Assembly (NCBI GenBank): GCA_022393335.1
Contig: JAJEKB010021113.1
Coordinates: 100,451-164,450 of the forward strand
Origin: Macrotrachela quadricornifera
Lineage: Eukaryota; Rotifera; Eurotatoria; Philodinida; Philodinidae
Length of the DNA: 64,000 nt
Direction of reading: 5' to 3'
The translations under genes and the position numbers were made by a program. The notes below the pieces were generated by a model. The model searched no databases, was not told where the DNA came from, and saw only the letters and a program-made list of their open reading frames with translations. Below, in pieces: positions 45,901-55,981 of the stretch. The stretch's first letter is position 1, and every line of letters starts with the position of its first letter.

Positions 45901-48900
45901 AAATATTATTTGAAATAAATCTTCGACAAGGTCTTAGCAATGTGAATATCCATCGAATAAGCCAAAATTTAAAACTATTAAACTTCATTGATGTTATTGG
46001 GATTCTGACTATTGCTTTAAGTCGGAATATACGATTTTCCGATGAAATCATGCAAAATTTTTGGCAAAAATTCTCTTCAATTGATCATCAGAAAGATCAG
46101 ATATTAAAAAATTATTTAATTCGTGCAACAGCAGCAACAGTTATCACTCAAGAGAAATTTGTACCGATAAACATATTGGAAAAGATTGTAGATTTTCTAA
46201 CTGACCAAACCAACACAATTGAAAGGAGAATTCTTTGTGCAAAGATTTTATCCAAAGGATTAAAACAAATTTCAAACTATTCTCAAATAACACCAATCAT
46301 GACTTCATTGAAACAAGTTGCATTATTAAAACGAAACAATCGAAATGAAGATTTATTAAATAAACTTATATTTGAAATTTTAGAAAATCATTTAGAGAAT
46401 AGTTTTTTAAAAGAATATTATATTCAATTTAAAACCCGGATTGCCAATTCTAATGAAGAATTAAACGCACTCGATAATTTTATGTTCAACAATGAAAATA
46501 TTGTCTCTAATTGTGAAAAATTCCATCTATTGTGTACATTGAATAACACATTATTCAATCGAGAAAGAATTGATTCAACTATTTTCGAACAATTTCCTGT
46601 GAATGAATGGCGAAAAGAAATTTTATCTAGTGATTTATTAGCTGGAACATTTAAATTACTTCAACTCGATCATGGAATCAATGAATTCGAATTAGAAAAA
46701 TTTCGAAATTATATTCATTTAATTAATGATTTTATTCTCACCCTTGATTCGAAAAATTATTCAATTGAAAATTTATTACAAACATTAATTGATAAACAAA
46801 ATCTTTATTTCATTCCTCTTCAAATGATCAATGATATTTTATTAATGTTATTTGAATCAAATGTAACAGAAGCATTGGATATTGTTCAACAAGAACAACA
46901 AACATTTCTCATACAATTACGTCAATTATGGTTAGAAAAACGAATGAAACATTTTGCTATCGAATTCACCAATGAAGAATTGATAGAATTCAATACATAT
47001 TTACCATATAGAGCAGAAATAATTAATTTTGTTTTCAGTCAAATTCATGAAAATATTAAAATCAATGAATTAATTTCATTTTTCAGAAAACTATTTCAAT
47101 CTGGTTTAACCATTGCAAGTAGAGAATTTTTTCTAACAAAAGAAATAACAAAAAAAATTAGTTTAAATACATTAACATTCAAATTAAATGATCGATTAGT
47201 TTGTCTATTATTAACAAATAAATTTGCCAGTTATGCTCAATATTTTCATGATAGTGAAAGTTATAAATTAGGAACAAACTTTTCATCATTTGTAAGAAAT
47301 GCATACAATCAAGCAGATACGACATATTGGTATACAGCAGAAGATATCACACAAATCTCATCGGAATTAATGAAAGAATTTGATCTTCGAATTACTCAAG
47401 CATTAGATCAACAAACTAATCGAGATCTCTCGACAATATTAATGGAAATTTTAAATGAATATAAAAAAGATTTTAAATCAACAATTATTCCATTGAATAT
47501 CGCGGAAAATCATTGGATTGTCGTAGCAATAATCTACAATCGAAATAAACAGGAACACGTTGTATTATACAAAGATTCCTTAGGTGAAAAAAATCTTGTT
47601 AAAGAAAGAGAAACAATACAAAAAATCTTTCTTGAACAATTAAAAAATGTCGAATTTAAATTTCATCGATCATGTGAACAATTGGACGGATTTAATTGTG
47701 GAGTATTTACTCTCGCAAATATGAATTATATGGCAAAGAATTTATCGAATAAAAATCAACAATCATTTATTGATAATTTTCAAAATTCGAATTTTACTAC
47801 ACAGACACAAGCGAATGAATATCGTCGTGAACATTTTCCAAAAATGTATGCATTGAGTTTATTTCAATCTTTCAAACGACAAAAAATCGTCAATCATCAT
47901 TCAATTGAATTGAAATTCCTAAAATCTCTCCTTGAAATAAACTGTCCGATCATAATTGATGAAACAAGTCTATTTGATAATGGATTACATTTATCAATTT
48001 GTTTACCAAACGAAGAGAAATTAATTAAACAAAAAGATTATCAATATTTGTACGTTATTGAAGCAGCAGAAACATCAGTTGATTTTCGAACTGATAGTGA
48101 TTTAAAGAAAAAAATTCAAAATTTACTGAAAATCAAAGAATATTATACAATAGAAAAGAATATTATGAAAATATTAGATCAAAATTTATCAATTATTAAT
48201 GAAAATAAAGTAAAGAAATTAGATTCAAAAGAATTATCAAAGAAAATAACTGATGAAGATATTGAAACTCTTTTAAACCAACTTTGTGTTGAAGTTAATC
48301 AATCGAATAAACAAATTTTATGTACAAATTTAGGTTTATCTAATAATCAATTAATTAAAACTGATAAACCAATTGATATAAAAGAATATGAAATAGTTAA
48401 GAAATTACATCGAAAATTAACAAAAGTTTTACATTCTGGTTGGACATTGAAATCAATCAAACAAATAATTAATCATATTGATTCAACAAATAAAATTCAA
48501 TGTTTATTTGATGCCTTAGACCCAACCTATGAATATGGTTTAAAAGAATTTGATGCTAATATCAAAGGAAAAAATTTAATCGATATTTTGACATCGTCAT
48601 CTTCATGGTTCTTCTCTGATAACTTAACAAAACAAGTACATGACTTAGCAATATTTCAAATATTCAAAGGAACTTATGATAAAAATTTACAACAATTAAA
48701 AGATGATATATCAGAATTAAATCAAAATCAGAATATTTCTTTTTTGAAAGATGAAAAATTCATCGAAGAATATAAAAAAATTCAAATTGCATACACAAAT
48801 AAATCATCAATATGTTCAGATTTTGGTTCGATTGAAAAATGGTCAACATCAAATATAAAAACCTGGAGTGAAAAGATCAAAACATCAATCTCAAATGATA

Positions 48901-51900
48901 TTAGTCAATATGAAAAAATTGCAGTTGTAAAAAGAGCTGTCGAAATTACGAGTAAATTTCCACCACGTGAAATTCAATTATTATCTGTACTGATAATGCT
49001 TAATTCTGAAGAAGAGAAAGGACGTCTAGCACAAATTAATACTGGTGAAGGTAAAACAACAATTGTTGCAATGTTAGCAGCAATCAAAGCTCTGGAAGGA
49101 CATCAAGTTGATATTGTTACTAGTTCACCAGAATTAGCCACACCACAATCAATCCAACAGAAAGAATTTTATAAACAATTTAATTTAACTGTCTCACATA
49201 ATGGAAATGATTCTATTGATATTAAAGAACGATATAAGGCTGATATTGTTTATGGTGCAGCAGGAAATTTTCAAGGAGATATTTTACGAGATGAATACAG
49301 TAAATTAGGCACTCGAAATGGTCGACAATGTGATGTTGCAATTGTTGATGAAGTTGATTCAATGTTAATTGATGGAAAAAATCATATTGTAATGTTGTCT
49401 TCACCAATGCCAGCAATGGATCATTTAGAGCCACTTTTAGCAGCAATTTGGACACAAATTGGAGAATTATCGAAATGTATTAAAGAAATAAATGGAATAA
49501 CTTATTATGTTGATCAACCGGATATATTCAACGATGATGGAACAATCAAATCTAATATTATTGAAAGTGCTTCTCCGATCAATGGTACGAAAGAAGATTT
49601 TATTAAAACTTGTACGGAAAAATATATAAGAAAAGTGATTCGAGATGTTGAACATTTATCAGATGATGAAGATAAAAAAATCCCTGAGAAATATCCAGAA
49701 ATCAAAATTCCGAAACATTTAAGACAATTAGTAGTAGAAAGTCAACTAACAAAATGGATTGATAGTGCAATTTATGCTAAATATCGATGTCAACATGAAC
49801 AACATTACATTCTTCGAGATGGAAAAATTGCGCCAGTAGATGCGAGTAATACAGGTATTGTACAAGCAAATATGCATTGGAATAATGGATTACATCAATT
49901 TCTACAAATCAAACATGGTGCAAAGATTTCAGCTGAAAGTTTAACAACAAATTTTCTTTCCAATGTCACTTATTTTAAACGATATGGTTCAAATATTTAT
50001 GGATTAACTGGCACACTTGGAAGTGAAAATGCTCAGAAATTATTACAAAATATTTATAATGTTGATAGTGTTATTATTCCACCTTTTAAAAAGAAACAAT
50101 ATCACGAATTAACACCAATTATCGTCAATAATGAAAATGATTGGTATGAGAATATTGTTCAAAGTTCAATCAATAAACTTAATAATGGTCGAGGTGTCTT
50201 AGTAATTACTAAATACATTAAAGAAGTTGATGAAATTAAAAATCGACTGATTAAAGCTGGATATAATCAATCGAAAATTAAAACCTATCGAACTGAACAT
50301 GAGTCAAAAACGGTTGCAGAACAAATGACACCTGGTGAAATAATTATTTCGACGAATATTGCTGGAAGAGGAACAGATATTCGAGCGAATAAAATTGAAA
50401 TCAATGGAGGATTACATGTTTTAGTTACATTTCTACCACCAAATGAACGAGTTGAACAACAAAATGTTGGAAGAACATCAAGAACAGGAAATAAAGGAAC
50501 AGGACAATTTATTTTATTACAAAAACAAGAAAATGATTATCTTAAATTAAAAGAAATTCGAAATCTAGAAGAAGAAATTGGAATACACATGGGTGAGAAA
50601 GAAATAGAAAGAGTAACAAATAAAGATGCAATATTTAAAGAATTTTGTAAACTACTCACGGAAATTGGTGGAAATTTTAGTTTTAGTAAAAATATAGAAT
50701 TGAAAAATCAAATCCGAGCAGTGGAAGATAGATTTGGTATTTGGTTAAAATTCCAAGAGACAACAACAACGAAAGAAAAAATGTTAGATAGATTTAAGAT
50801 CTTTCGACAAGAAATATTAACTGATAAAAAGAACGGCAATCTAATCAAGAATCCATATTTTCATGTTTTAATTGGAAATGAATATTTAGATGGTAAAATG
50901 AACAAAACAAGACAAGATGCTATTAATGAATTTACAAGAGCAATACAATTAGATGAACCTTTTCAAGTCAATGCCTATTACAATCGTGGATATACACGAC
51001 TTGCTCAATATGGCAGTGATTGTAAAAAAAATAAAGAAGAAATTGACAAAGCAGTTGAAGATTTTAAACGAGCAAAACAAATTATAAATGATAATTTTGA
51101 ACCAATGTTACATATTATTCAACAAGCATCAAATTCCGAAGCTTTATCTGAACAAGTATCACATAAACTGACATTATTTGGTATACAAAAAAATACAATT
51201 GAATCAGCTATTGGAATTGGAAAAGAAGGAGTGAATAATGAAATACAAGAATTAAAAAAACAGAAAGAACGAATAGATATCAAAGAAGAAGATAAAAATA
51301 ATATTGATAAACAAATTCAATTTTTAGAACAAAATAGAGAATCACAAGAACTTGGAATTATTGGTCAAGCAAGAAAAAAAGATCACAATATTGAAATTGA
51401 ACATGTTGAAATTGAACAATCATTACCACAAGATCAAGATATCACATTTTATAAAGAAGAAATTGACGAATATAAAAATAATGGATTTCGAGGATCTTTC
51501 AAAATAAAAGAAATCAAACCCATTGATTGGAAGGCAGTTATTACTGTTGCAGCGCTAGGTCTAGCACAATTAGTTGCAGGAGCAGCCCTTGCTGTATTTA
51601 CTCTTGGTGCTGGTGCTTCTATTGGTATGGGATTAATCACTGAAGGAGTGAGTGATCTCATTACGGCAGTTAAAGACGGTATTATTAATCGAGATTTTAG
51701 TTGGGTATCATATGGAATACAAAAAGCTATTAGTTTAACTGTATCCCTTGTATGTGCCGGATTGGGCGCAATAAAAGATGCTGCAAAAACGGCAGTTGCT
51801 GGAGTCAAAAGTATTGGTCAAGTAATGACAACAACAGTAAAAGCAGGGTGGAAAATAGCGGCAAAAGCAATTGGAACAGGTTTAGCTAAAGGTGTAGCGA

Positions 51901-53657
51901 AAGAATTAGTAACACAACTTGTTGATTATGGTGTGAGTAAAACTTTGATGCCAGCTATACAAGACGAAGTAATGAAACGAATTGAACAACCAATACAAAA
52001 TGCATTACTAGCTAATGTTCGTGTGAAACAAATGTTAGAATTAGATGGTGTAAATCGAAATAGTTATTATGAACGTTTAATTAAAGATCGAGCAATGGAA
52101 TTGTTGAATTCACAAAAACAACAAAATGCACTACTCACTATAACTGTTGGTATAGGTAAAGGAATAGCTACACAGAAAATAGCAGGTTTATCGACAGTAT
52201 TGACAACTTATGAAGTGACGCAAGCCTTAGCAGAATTAGAGAAATTCGTACCTGATTTCATAGAAAAACTAAATGAAGTAATAGATAAAATATATGAAGA
52301 ACAAAAAATTGATGAACAACAATCGAAAAATCAAAAGAACTCAAATGAAACTCAAAAAAATCAAGTAGACAAACAAAATGCAGCTGATAGAAAAGAAAAG
52401 AACAAAGAAGAAATATCTCAAAACTATGCATCGAATTATACTCCAGAAGCATCAACTGACGACATTGATCTTAATAATGACAAAGAACAAAAACAAATTC
52501 AATTGGAAAGAAGAAGTAAATCTTCAGATGTGTTATGTGGAACATTAGCAACGAGCGTATCTGCAAAAATGTGTAATATTATACAGAAAAAACTAATTAC
52601 ACCTGCTACTCAGACAGGTATCAGTTATAGTATGACAAAATTAACATCAGGATTAGATAAAAGTTTACAAGATGAAATTGGACTTTATCAAGCGGAAAGA
52701 AGAATTGAATTTTCTCAAAATCGAGATAAAAATAATCGAATAGGAAAAGAGTATAAGGAAGGTATGAAGGACGAAAAAGCACAAGCCAAAGCTAATCAAA
52801 TGATAGATGATTTAAAAAATGGGGGAGAAGCTGGATTACCACATTTAGGACCATTAAGCGACGCAGCTGGAAGACCGATAAAAGTATTAGATGAAAATGG
52901 ACAACTTGTACGCATCATTGGAGAAGACAAAGGTGGTGAACCTATCGAAGTTCAATATCATAAACCAAATGAAAAGAATCCTTCCGGACATTGGACTTTA
53001 CCCGGAGGAAAAGAGCCAACTCTTGACAATACTGGAAAAAATAATTGTTTGTTTAATGTTGTTGCGCAAGCAACAGAAAAAGATCCCAATCAATTAAGAC
53101 AAGAAACTGCTGTCAGAATGGAAGCTGATAAGGAAAACTTTGCAAATCAAGCTCGTGATATCACACGATTAGAGCAGGATAAACGGGATGCATTAACTAT
53201 GGGAGGACAAAAAATTTATAGATCTTTACATCCAGCTGAAGACTCTGACGAGGGCTTAGAACCTCGTAAAGAAGATGGATCATTGAGTCCAAGAACGCAC
53301 ATTGCTGATGGAAGCGCAGAAAGCCCATACATCTCAGCCACTACAGATCTAAAAGTTGCAAAAAAGTGGGCCAATAAAACCGAAGGTGGCAGAGTAGCGG
53401 AGATAGACACGGATATAGATCCAGAACTTGGACAAAACATTATAGATTTAAATCAACCAGACCAACTACAACAACATATACTTGATAGGCCTGGTAGCGC
53501 AACTCGAAAGGGACGATCGATAAGCAATGACCGAGTTGCACAAGATGCAAGAAAATCTAAAGAAGTTCTTGTAAAAGGAAGCATTAAGAAAGGAAGTTAT
53601 AAGATAATACATCGATCTCCATCCAGATCCCCATCCAGAAAAGAAGAAAATCCATGA
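42990..53657 (+). CDS. Giant multidomain protein: Ulp1-like protease, SecA-type motor, TPR, OTU-like and ART-like domains (3,555 aa)
   Basis: One uninterrupted exon. In order: residues 75-160, a degenerate Ulp1-like fold (HW at 87-88, D106, Ser144 where Cys is expected); 350-405, coiled coil; to about 1400, helical repeats; about 1440-1610, Ulp1/C48 cysteine protease with His1508, Asp1529, Gln1564 and Cys1570 (DGFNCG); about 1960-2520, SecA-type DEAD motor with GEGKT (2019-2023), VDEVDS (2119-2124), YGLTGTLG (2337-2344), NIAGRGTDI (2456-2464) and GRTSRTG (2494-2500); about 2620-2680, TPR-like; about 2845-2985, Gly/Ala-rich hydrophobic; 3334-3360, GHW then NNCLF (Cys3353); about 3405-3535, ART-like (Arg3411, Ser3449/Thr3451, Glu3525). 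The tail has RSPSRSPSRK. No signal peptide. Expected activities are de-ubiquitin/SUMO-type proteolysis, ATP-driven unfolding or translocation, and NAD-dependent modification. An effector- or toxin-like role is inferred. AATAAA lies at 53756. Confidence 0.9.
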   Translation: MITEKNKKPSETLYIIINEQDLNNEDTLQNEYKQIVQNYIKNSYSTIEQTIEDYLNKKTSYLFGITNLHESNAGKNEEEEENDNNQHWINFNVIKSNGKLFVFIIDSVECKVDENEKKIQFKKLLTNTIKEDIEFFEYDNRDISGIFVRNIDIAFSHIENFIHFLNNEKQEIERKFKESKFFEKNNQSIKFEKLIVEQGLTMRIRTKVTLQKILSPLKSIIDSDSEYKLPGQDQLKMLSSILASKNFLPRDNDKIDLIKEVIHFLVIFKDRGQELNGEIKKNIKKYFLENRNKYQQNINEFNTRLHENSRDTIIQGCLDLALRDRITFLVNINRLIPEEINLNDIDQFFKLFSEKHQQQKLENQKNELENQFKIVKEESIRISNEISDIQEKLDYYTRISEISQKLNINDLIIILGDKLELYNNKEDFSFSQQTLEKIIEIGKITENNQVALAILKILNFNEKLLSDTEQKLEELEEILDNILPQISQEKTRLILMLSEKLKTINNSSLLKFLHQTLIDNPHLTERKEALEILQSSKVELDNLKYINETIKLEEKCLKNDSSIVEDCLKHVKMKNKLTFNCFEELKKYFHVNKTIQTIIEIIEQEIQNLPKCFIENILKYIQSSPWKTTNQMNIFQLSKLLFKNKQINLNDIPNIGELIDNYKSYGDEIFDLLFLEYQNGNDIPKDLLLKLKTAGKTNEYAQNLIKLIEKTPTDIDILKNPRISLKARKTALENIIQNKQNYTSSTMKLLQSLIIFDINLRTDAFKALITILPNNFSQTIDFNIDLIEIGKCIENDENLSIDDLTRLLYKDKMNENFAGVLPIIINRIVNSQVSVDEANRALELLTEISGVKQNEKIIYDQLQYLLNIAFDTTKNKLRENIIRIIQNSINEYEQNNIQIFKDQIESCLADELRELVILQTLKFDGNSLKNLKRSVQQGCAITEDQVNILIDTLINFDEQRQKQYFYSEITEILFEINLRQGLSNVNIHRISQNLKLLNFIDVIGILTIALSRNIRFSDEIMQNFWQKFSSIDHQKDQILKNYLIRATAATVITQEKFVPINILEKIVDFLTDQTNTIERRILCAKILSKGLKQISNYSQITPIMTSLKQVALLKRNNRNEDLLNKLIFEILENHLENSFLKEYYIQFKTRIANSNEELNALDNFMFNNENIVSNCEKFHLLCTLNNTLFNRERIDSTIFEQFPVNEWRKEILSSDLLAGTFKLLQLDHGINEFELEKFRNYIHLINDFILTLDSKNYSIENLLQTLIDKQNLYFIPLQMINDILLMLFESNVTEALDIVQQEQQTFLIQLRQLWLEKRMKHFAIEFTNEELIEFNTYLPYRAEIINFVFSQIHENIKINELISFFRKLFQSGLTIASREFFLTKEITKKISLNTLTFKLNDRLVCLLLTNKFASYAQYFHDSESYKLGTNFSSFVRNAYNQADTTYWYTAEDITQISSELMKEFDLRITQALDQQTNRDLSTILMEILNEYKKDFKSTIIPLNIAENHWIVVAIIYNRNKQEHVVLYKDSLGEKNLVKERETIQKIFLEQLKNVEFKFHRSCEQLDGFNCGVFTLANMNYMAKNLSNKNQQSFIDNFQNSNFTTQTQANEYRREHFPKMYALSLFQSFKRQKIVNHHSIELKFLKSLLEINCPIIIDETSLFDNGLHLSICLPNEEKLIKQKDYQYLYVIEAAETSVDFRTDSDLKKKIQNLLKIKEYYTIEKNIMKILDQNLSIINENKVKKLDSKELSKKITDEDIETLLNQLCVEVNQSNKQILCTNLGLSNNQLIKTDKPIDIKEYEIVKKLHRKLTKVLHSGWTLKSIKQIINHIDSTNKIQCLFDALDPTYEYGLKEFDANIKGKNLIDILTSSSSWFFSDNLTKQVHDLAIFQIFKGTYDKNLQQLKDDISELNQNQNISFLKDEKFIEEYKKIQIAYTNKSSICSDFGSIEKWSTSNIKTWSEKIKTSISNDISQYEKIAVVKRAVEITSKFPPREIQLLSVLIMLNSEEEKGRLAQINTGEGKTTIVAMLAAIKALEGHQVDIVTSSPELATPQSIQQKEFYKQFNLTVSHNGNDSIDIKERYKADIVYGAAGNFQGDILRDEYSKLGTRNGRQCDVAIVDEVDSMLIDGKNHIVMLSSPMPAMDHLEPLLAAIWTQIGELSKCIKEINGITYYVDQPDIFNDDGTIKSNIIESASPINGTKEDFIKTCTEKYIRKVIRDVEHLSDDEDKKIPEKYPEIKIPKHLRQLVVESQLTKWIDSAIYAKYRCQHEQHYILRDGKIAPVDASNTGIVQANMHWNNGLHQFLQIKHGAKISAESLTTNFLSNVTYFKRYGSNIYGLTGTLGSENAQKLLQNIYNVDSVIIPPFKKKQYHELTPIIVNNENDWYENIVQSSINKLNNGRGVLVITKYIKEVDEIKNRLIKAGYNQSKIKTYRTEHESKTVAEQMTPGEIIISTNIAGRGTDIRANKIEINGGLHVLVTFLPPNERVEQQNVGRTSRTGNKGTGQFILLQKQENDYLKLKEIRNLEEEIGIHMGEKEIERVTNKDAIFKEFCKLLTEIGGNFSFSKNIELKNQIRAVEDRFGIWLKFQETTTTKEKMLDRFKIFRQEILTDKKNGNLIKNPYFHVLIGNEYLDGKMNKTRQDAINEFTRAIQLDEPFQVNAYYNRGYTRLAQYGSDCKKNKEEIDKAVEDFKRAKQIINDNFEPMLHIIQQASNSEALSEQVSHKLTLFGIQKNTIESAIGIGKEGVNNEIQELKKQKERIDIKEEDKNNIDKQIQFLEQNRESQELGIIGQARKKDHNIEIEHVEIEQSLPQDQDITFYKEEIDEYKNNGFRGSFKIKEIKPIDWKAVITVAALGLAQLVAGAALAVFTLGAGASIGMGLITEGVSDLITAVKDGIINRDFSWVSYGIQKAISLTVSLVCAGLGAIKDAAKTAVAGVKSIGQVMTTTVKAGWKIAAKAIGTGLAKGVAKELVTQLVDYGVSKTLMPAIQDEVMKRIEQPIQNALLANVRVKQMLELDGVNRNSYYERLIKDRAMELLNSQKQQNALLTITVGIGKGIATQKIAGLSTVLTTYEVTQALAELEKFVPDFIEKLNEVIDKIYEEQKIDEQQSKNQKNSNETQKNQVDKQNAADRKEKNKEEISQNYASNYTPEASTDDIDLNNDKEQKQIQLERRSKSSDVLCGTLATSVSAKMCNIIQKKLITPATQTGISYSMTKLTSGLDKSLQDEIGLYQAERRIEFSQNRDKNNRIGKEYKEGMKDEKAQAKANQMIDDLKNGGEAGLPHLGPLSDAAGRPIKVLDENGQLVRIIGEDKGGEPIEVQYHKPNEKNPSGHWTLPGGKEPTLDNTGKNNCLFNVVAQATEKDPNQLRQETAVRMEADKENFANQARDITRLEQDKRDALTMGGQKIYRSLHPAEDSDEGLEPRKEDGSLSPRTHIADGSAESPYISATTDLKVAKKWANKTEGGRVAEIDTDIDPELGQNIIDLNQPDQLQQHILDRPGSATRKGRSISNDRVAQDARKSKEVLVKGSIKKGSYKIIHRSPSRSPSRKEENP

Positions 53658-55838
53658 ACCATTCCATGTCAGTCACGACTGGTCGTGCACTATCGAATTT
53701 CTTTTTTTAAAGTTCTCAAATTACACGACCAAGAAACGAGGCTTACAAATGTTAAAATAAATCAAAATAAAAGAAGCATAGTTTTGAAATGGTTTTAATA
53801 AGTAGATAAAAGCACCAATTTTTCTTTTCGTTGTTCATATCTTTTTCTTAGAGAAAATATCTAATATATAACCCAGTGCGATTATCGATGTAACAGTATG
53901 GAGATCCTTTCATTTTTTTGTATGTTGATGTCCTTGAGTTCATATATCATTTAGATAGTGTTGCTTTGTATGTTTTCTGCAAACAATTATTCATTATGTT
54001 CTGTTCTATATTTTATCCTTAATCATCAGTTTTTTGTATTCTTTTAATTTTTTTGTCATTTTGTTGCACTAGTTCTCTTTCAATTCAGCTAGTTCATAAT
54101 ATGTATCTTTTTTTTTCTAAAATAAAGTGACAATAGTTATTGGGCCGGAAACGAGTTTTTATGTTTAGGAATATACAAAGAAGTAGCATACATGATCACC
54201 TCGTAGCTCTTTAACACTGAGATCTGACGTGTCAAGTCATATGTTATTTGAATTTCGTGGTCACTCTTAGGAACACTTGCTTTTAAATTTCGATCATAAA
54301 ATTGACATAAAATTATACACTGAGAATAACGAATTAGTTTTGAGGGTGAGGGTGAGTATATTTGATTATTCTAAAGAGTTTAAGAATAAGCTAACATGGC
54401 ATTTGTCCACAGTGGATGCATGATACATTCCAACACATGTATCTGCTTGAAATTGTCAGCAAGAACGAAAGAATTGTTAGAAAACTTCATAAAATCAAAG
54501 CAAAAAATCGAACCTATATTTTCCGATATCTGTTCGGCTAACTGTAAGTATCAAGTTGGCTTTGCGTCACCTGAATTGCACCGTAGTTAGTCATCATGTT
54601 TTGAAAGATATTCAAATTCTGTTCTTGACTAGGATCGGTACTAATCTTTGGTTGTTTCTATTCCTTAGAGAGTGCGGTTTACGGTCACTAATTAGCGAAA
54701 AAACTATGTCTATTGGAATTAATCAGTTAGAAAGAATAAAAGCAATTTTTTTCTCAAATGAAAGCAAGGTAATACGAAAAAAATGGAAACACGTTTGCTT
54801 CTCGATTTATATGTTTGTCGCAGGCGAAAGGTTAATGGTAAAGAATTTAAGAAAATGGTTTTTGCGGTTAAGGAATCGACTAGTATACTTAGTTTTTTGT
54901 TCCAGTAAGCACTCTTTTAAAAAACAAACATGGCTTCTTTCAAGTTTGATTAAAAGTGATTAGAGTCGATTAATCGATTCGTATAGTTATTTTTCTACAT
55001 TGATGATTTTGTATCACTGAAAAATCACTCAGTCATAATTTCTAATAAAACTTGCTAACTGCTAGTGACTACCGTGAATGCGAAGTCGAAGTCAGGATAA
55101 AGCTTCATTGAGATATTCTTCCGTTTTTTTTCGAAGAATTACGTATTCTTTGTAAGCTTAATTGAAGAACAATCAAGAGACGTATATTTGTGCTTCTTTA
55201 GAAATAATGTCTAAAGGACTTATCGGAGGAATTAGCCCGTAATGTATTTTTGAGCAGAATCACGATTTAAGTTTGTAATCTTTACTCTGTCCAAGGGACT
55301 GTTCGTTGGTAGAGCCGGGCCTCTGTATATGGTGTCATTCGAGATTGTTTTTATTACAAATATCTCTTTATCAATAACTTTACGTCGGATCTTCAGATAA
55401 CACTTATCGTGTGCATGGATAAGTAAAGAAAGTGACCGCTGGAAATCCATGGATTGGCTTTCTCTAAACGTTAACGGTAAAAAGTAAACTAAGATGTGTT
55501 TTAGTCAAGGGGAAAACTACGGAATTCTGGAATCTTACGGAATCACATAGAATCTTGAAATTAAAAATTTATTTCTTTCGGTATATATTTTAGCTTAACA
55601 TCATTAAACTTGTAAGAACATAGAATATAATTTAAAAACGTGAACATGAAAAAAAACGAGATTTGAATATAAACATTTAAAAAAAACATTTGGTAATAGA
55701 AGAAGGATTGTCAGTAAGGTCATTCCTACTTAAATATAATGTAACATACTTAACAATAAAAAGAAGACTAAATATAAATTCTAAAAAAAAACAATTTGTC
55801 ATTTGTATAGAAATATCACAATAGTATGCATTGAATAT
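53658..55838. other. Intergenic, 3' of the giant gene
   Basis: The 3' untranslated region with an AATAAA at 53756-53761 lies at the left. Open frames at 54396-54963 and 55232-55450 have no recognisable motif. Confidence 0.35.
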
Positions 55839-55981
55839 GTCGCAGGACAGATTAAAATGTAGTTCAATTTAAAATAGTCCCAGTTCAGATTAAAGTTTTG
55901 ATTTGACTCAGTACAAATTAAAATTTTAATCTGAACTAGAACCAATATAAATTGAACTACATTTTAATCTGTCCTGCGACA
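55839..55981. repeat. Fold-back palindrome of about 143 bp
   Basis: TGTCGCAGGACAGATTAAAATGTAGTTCAATTT on the left is the reverse complement of the right end, ATTGAACTACATTTTAATCTGTCCTGCGACA. The arms are about 65 nt with a short middle. Non-coding. Confidence 0.8.

Noticed and set aside
54396..54963. Two overlapping plus-strand frames (64 and 135 codons)
   Set aside because: No motif, no splice support and no protein-like pattern beyond composition.
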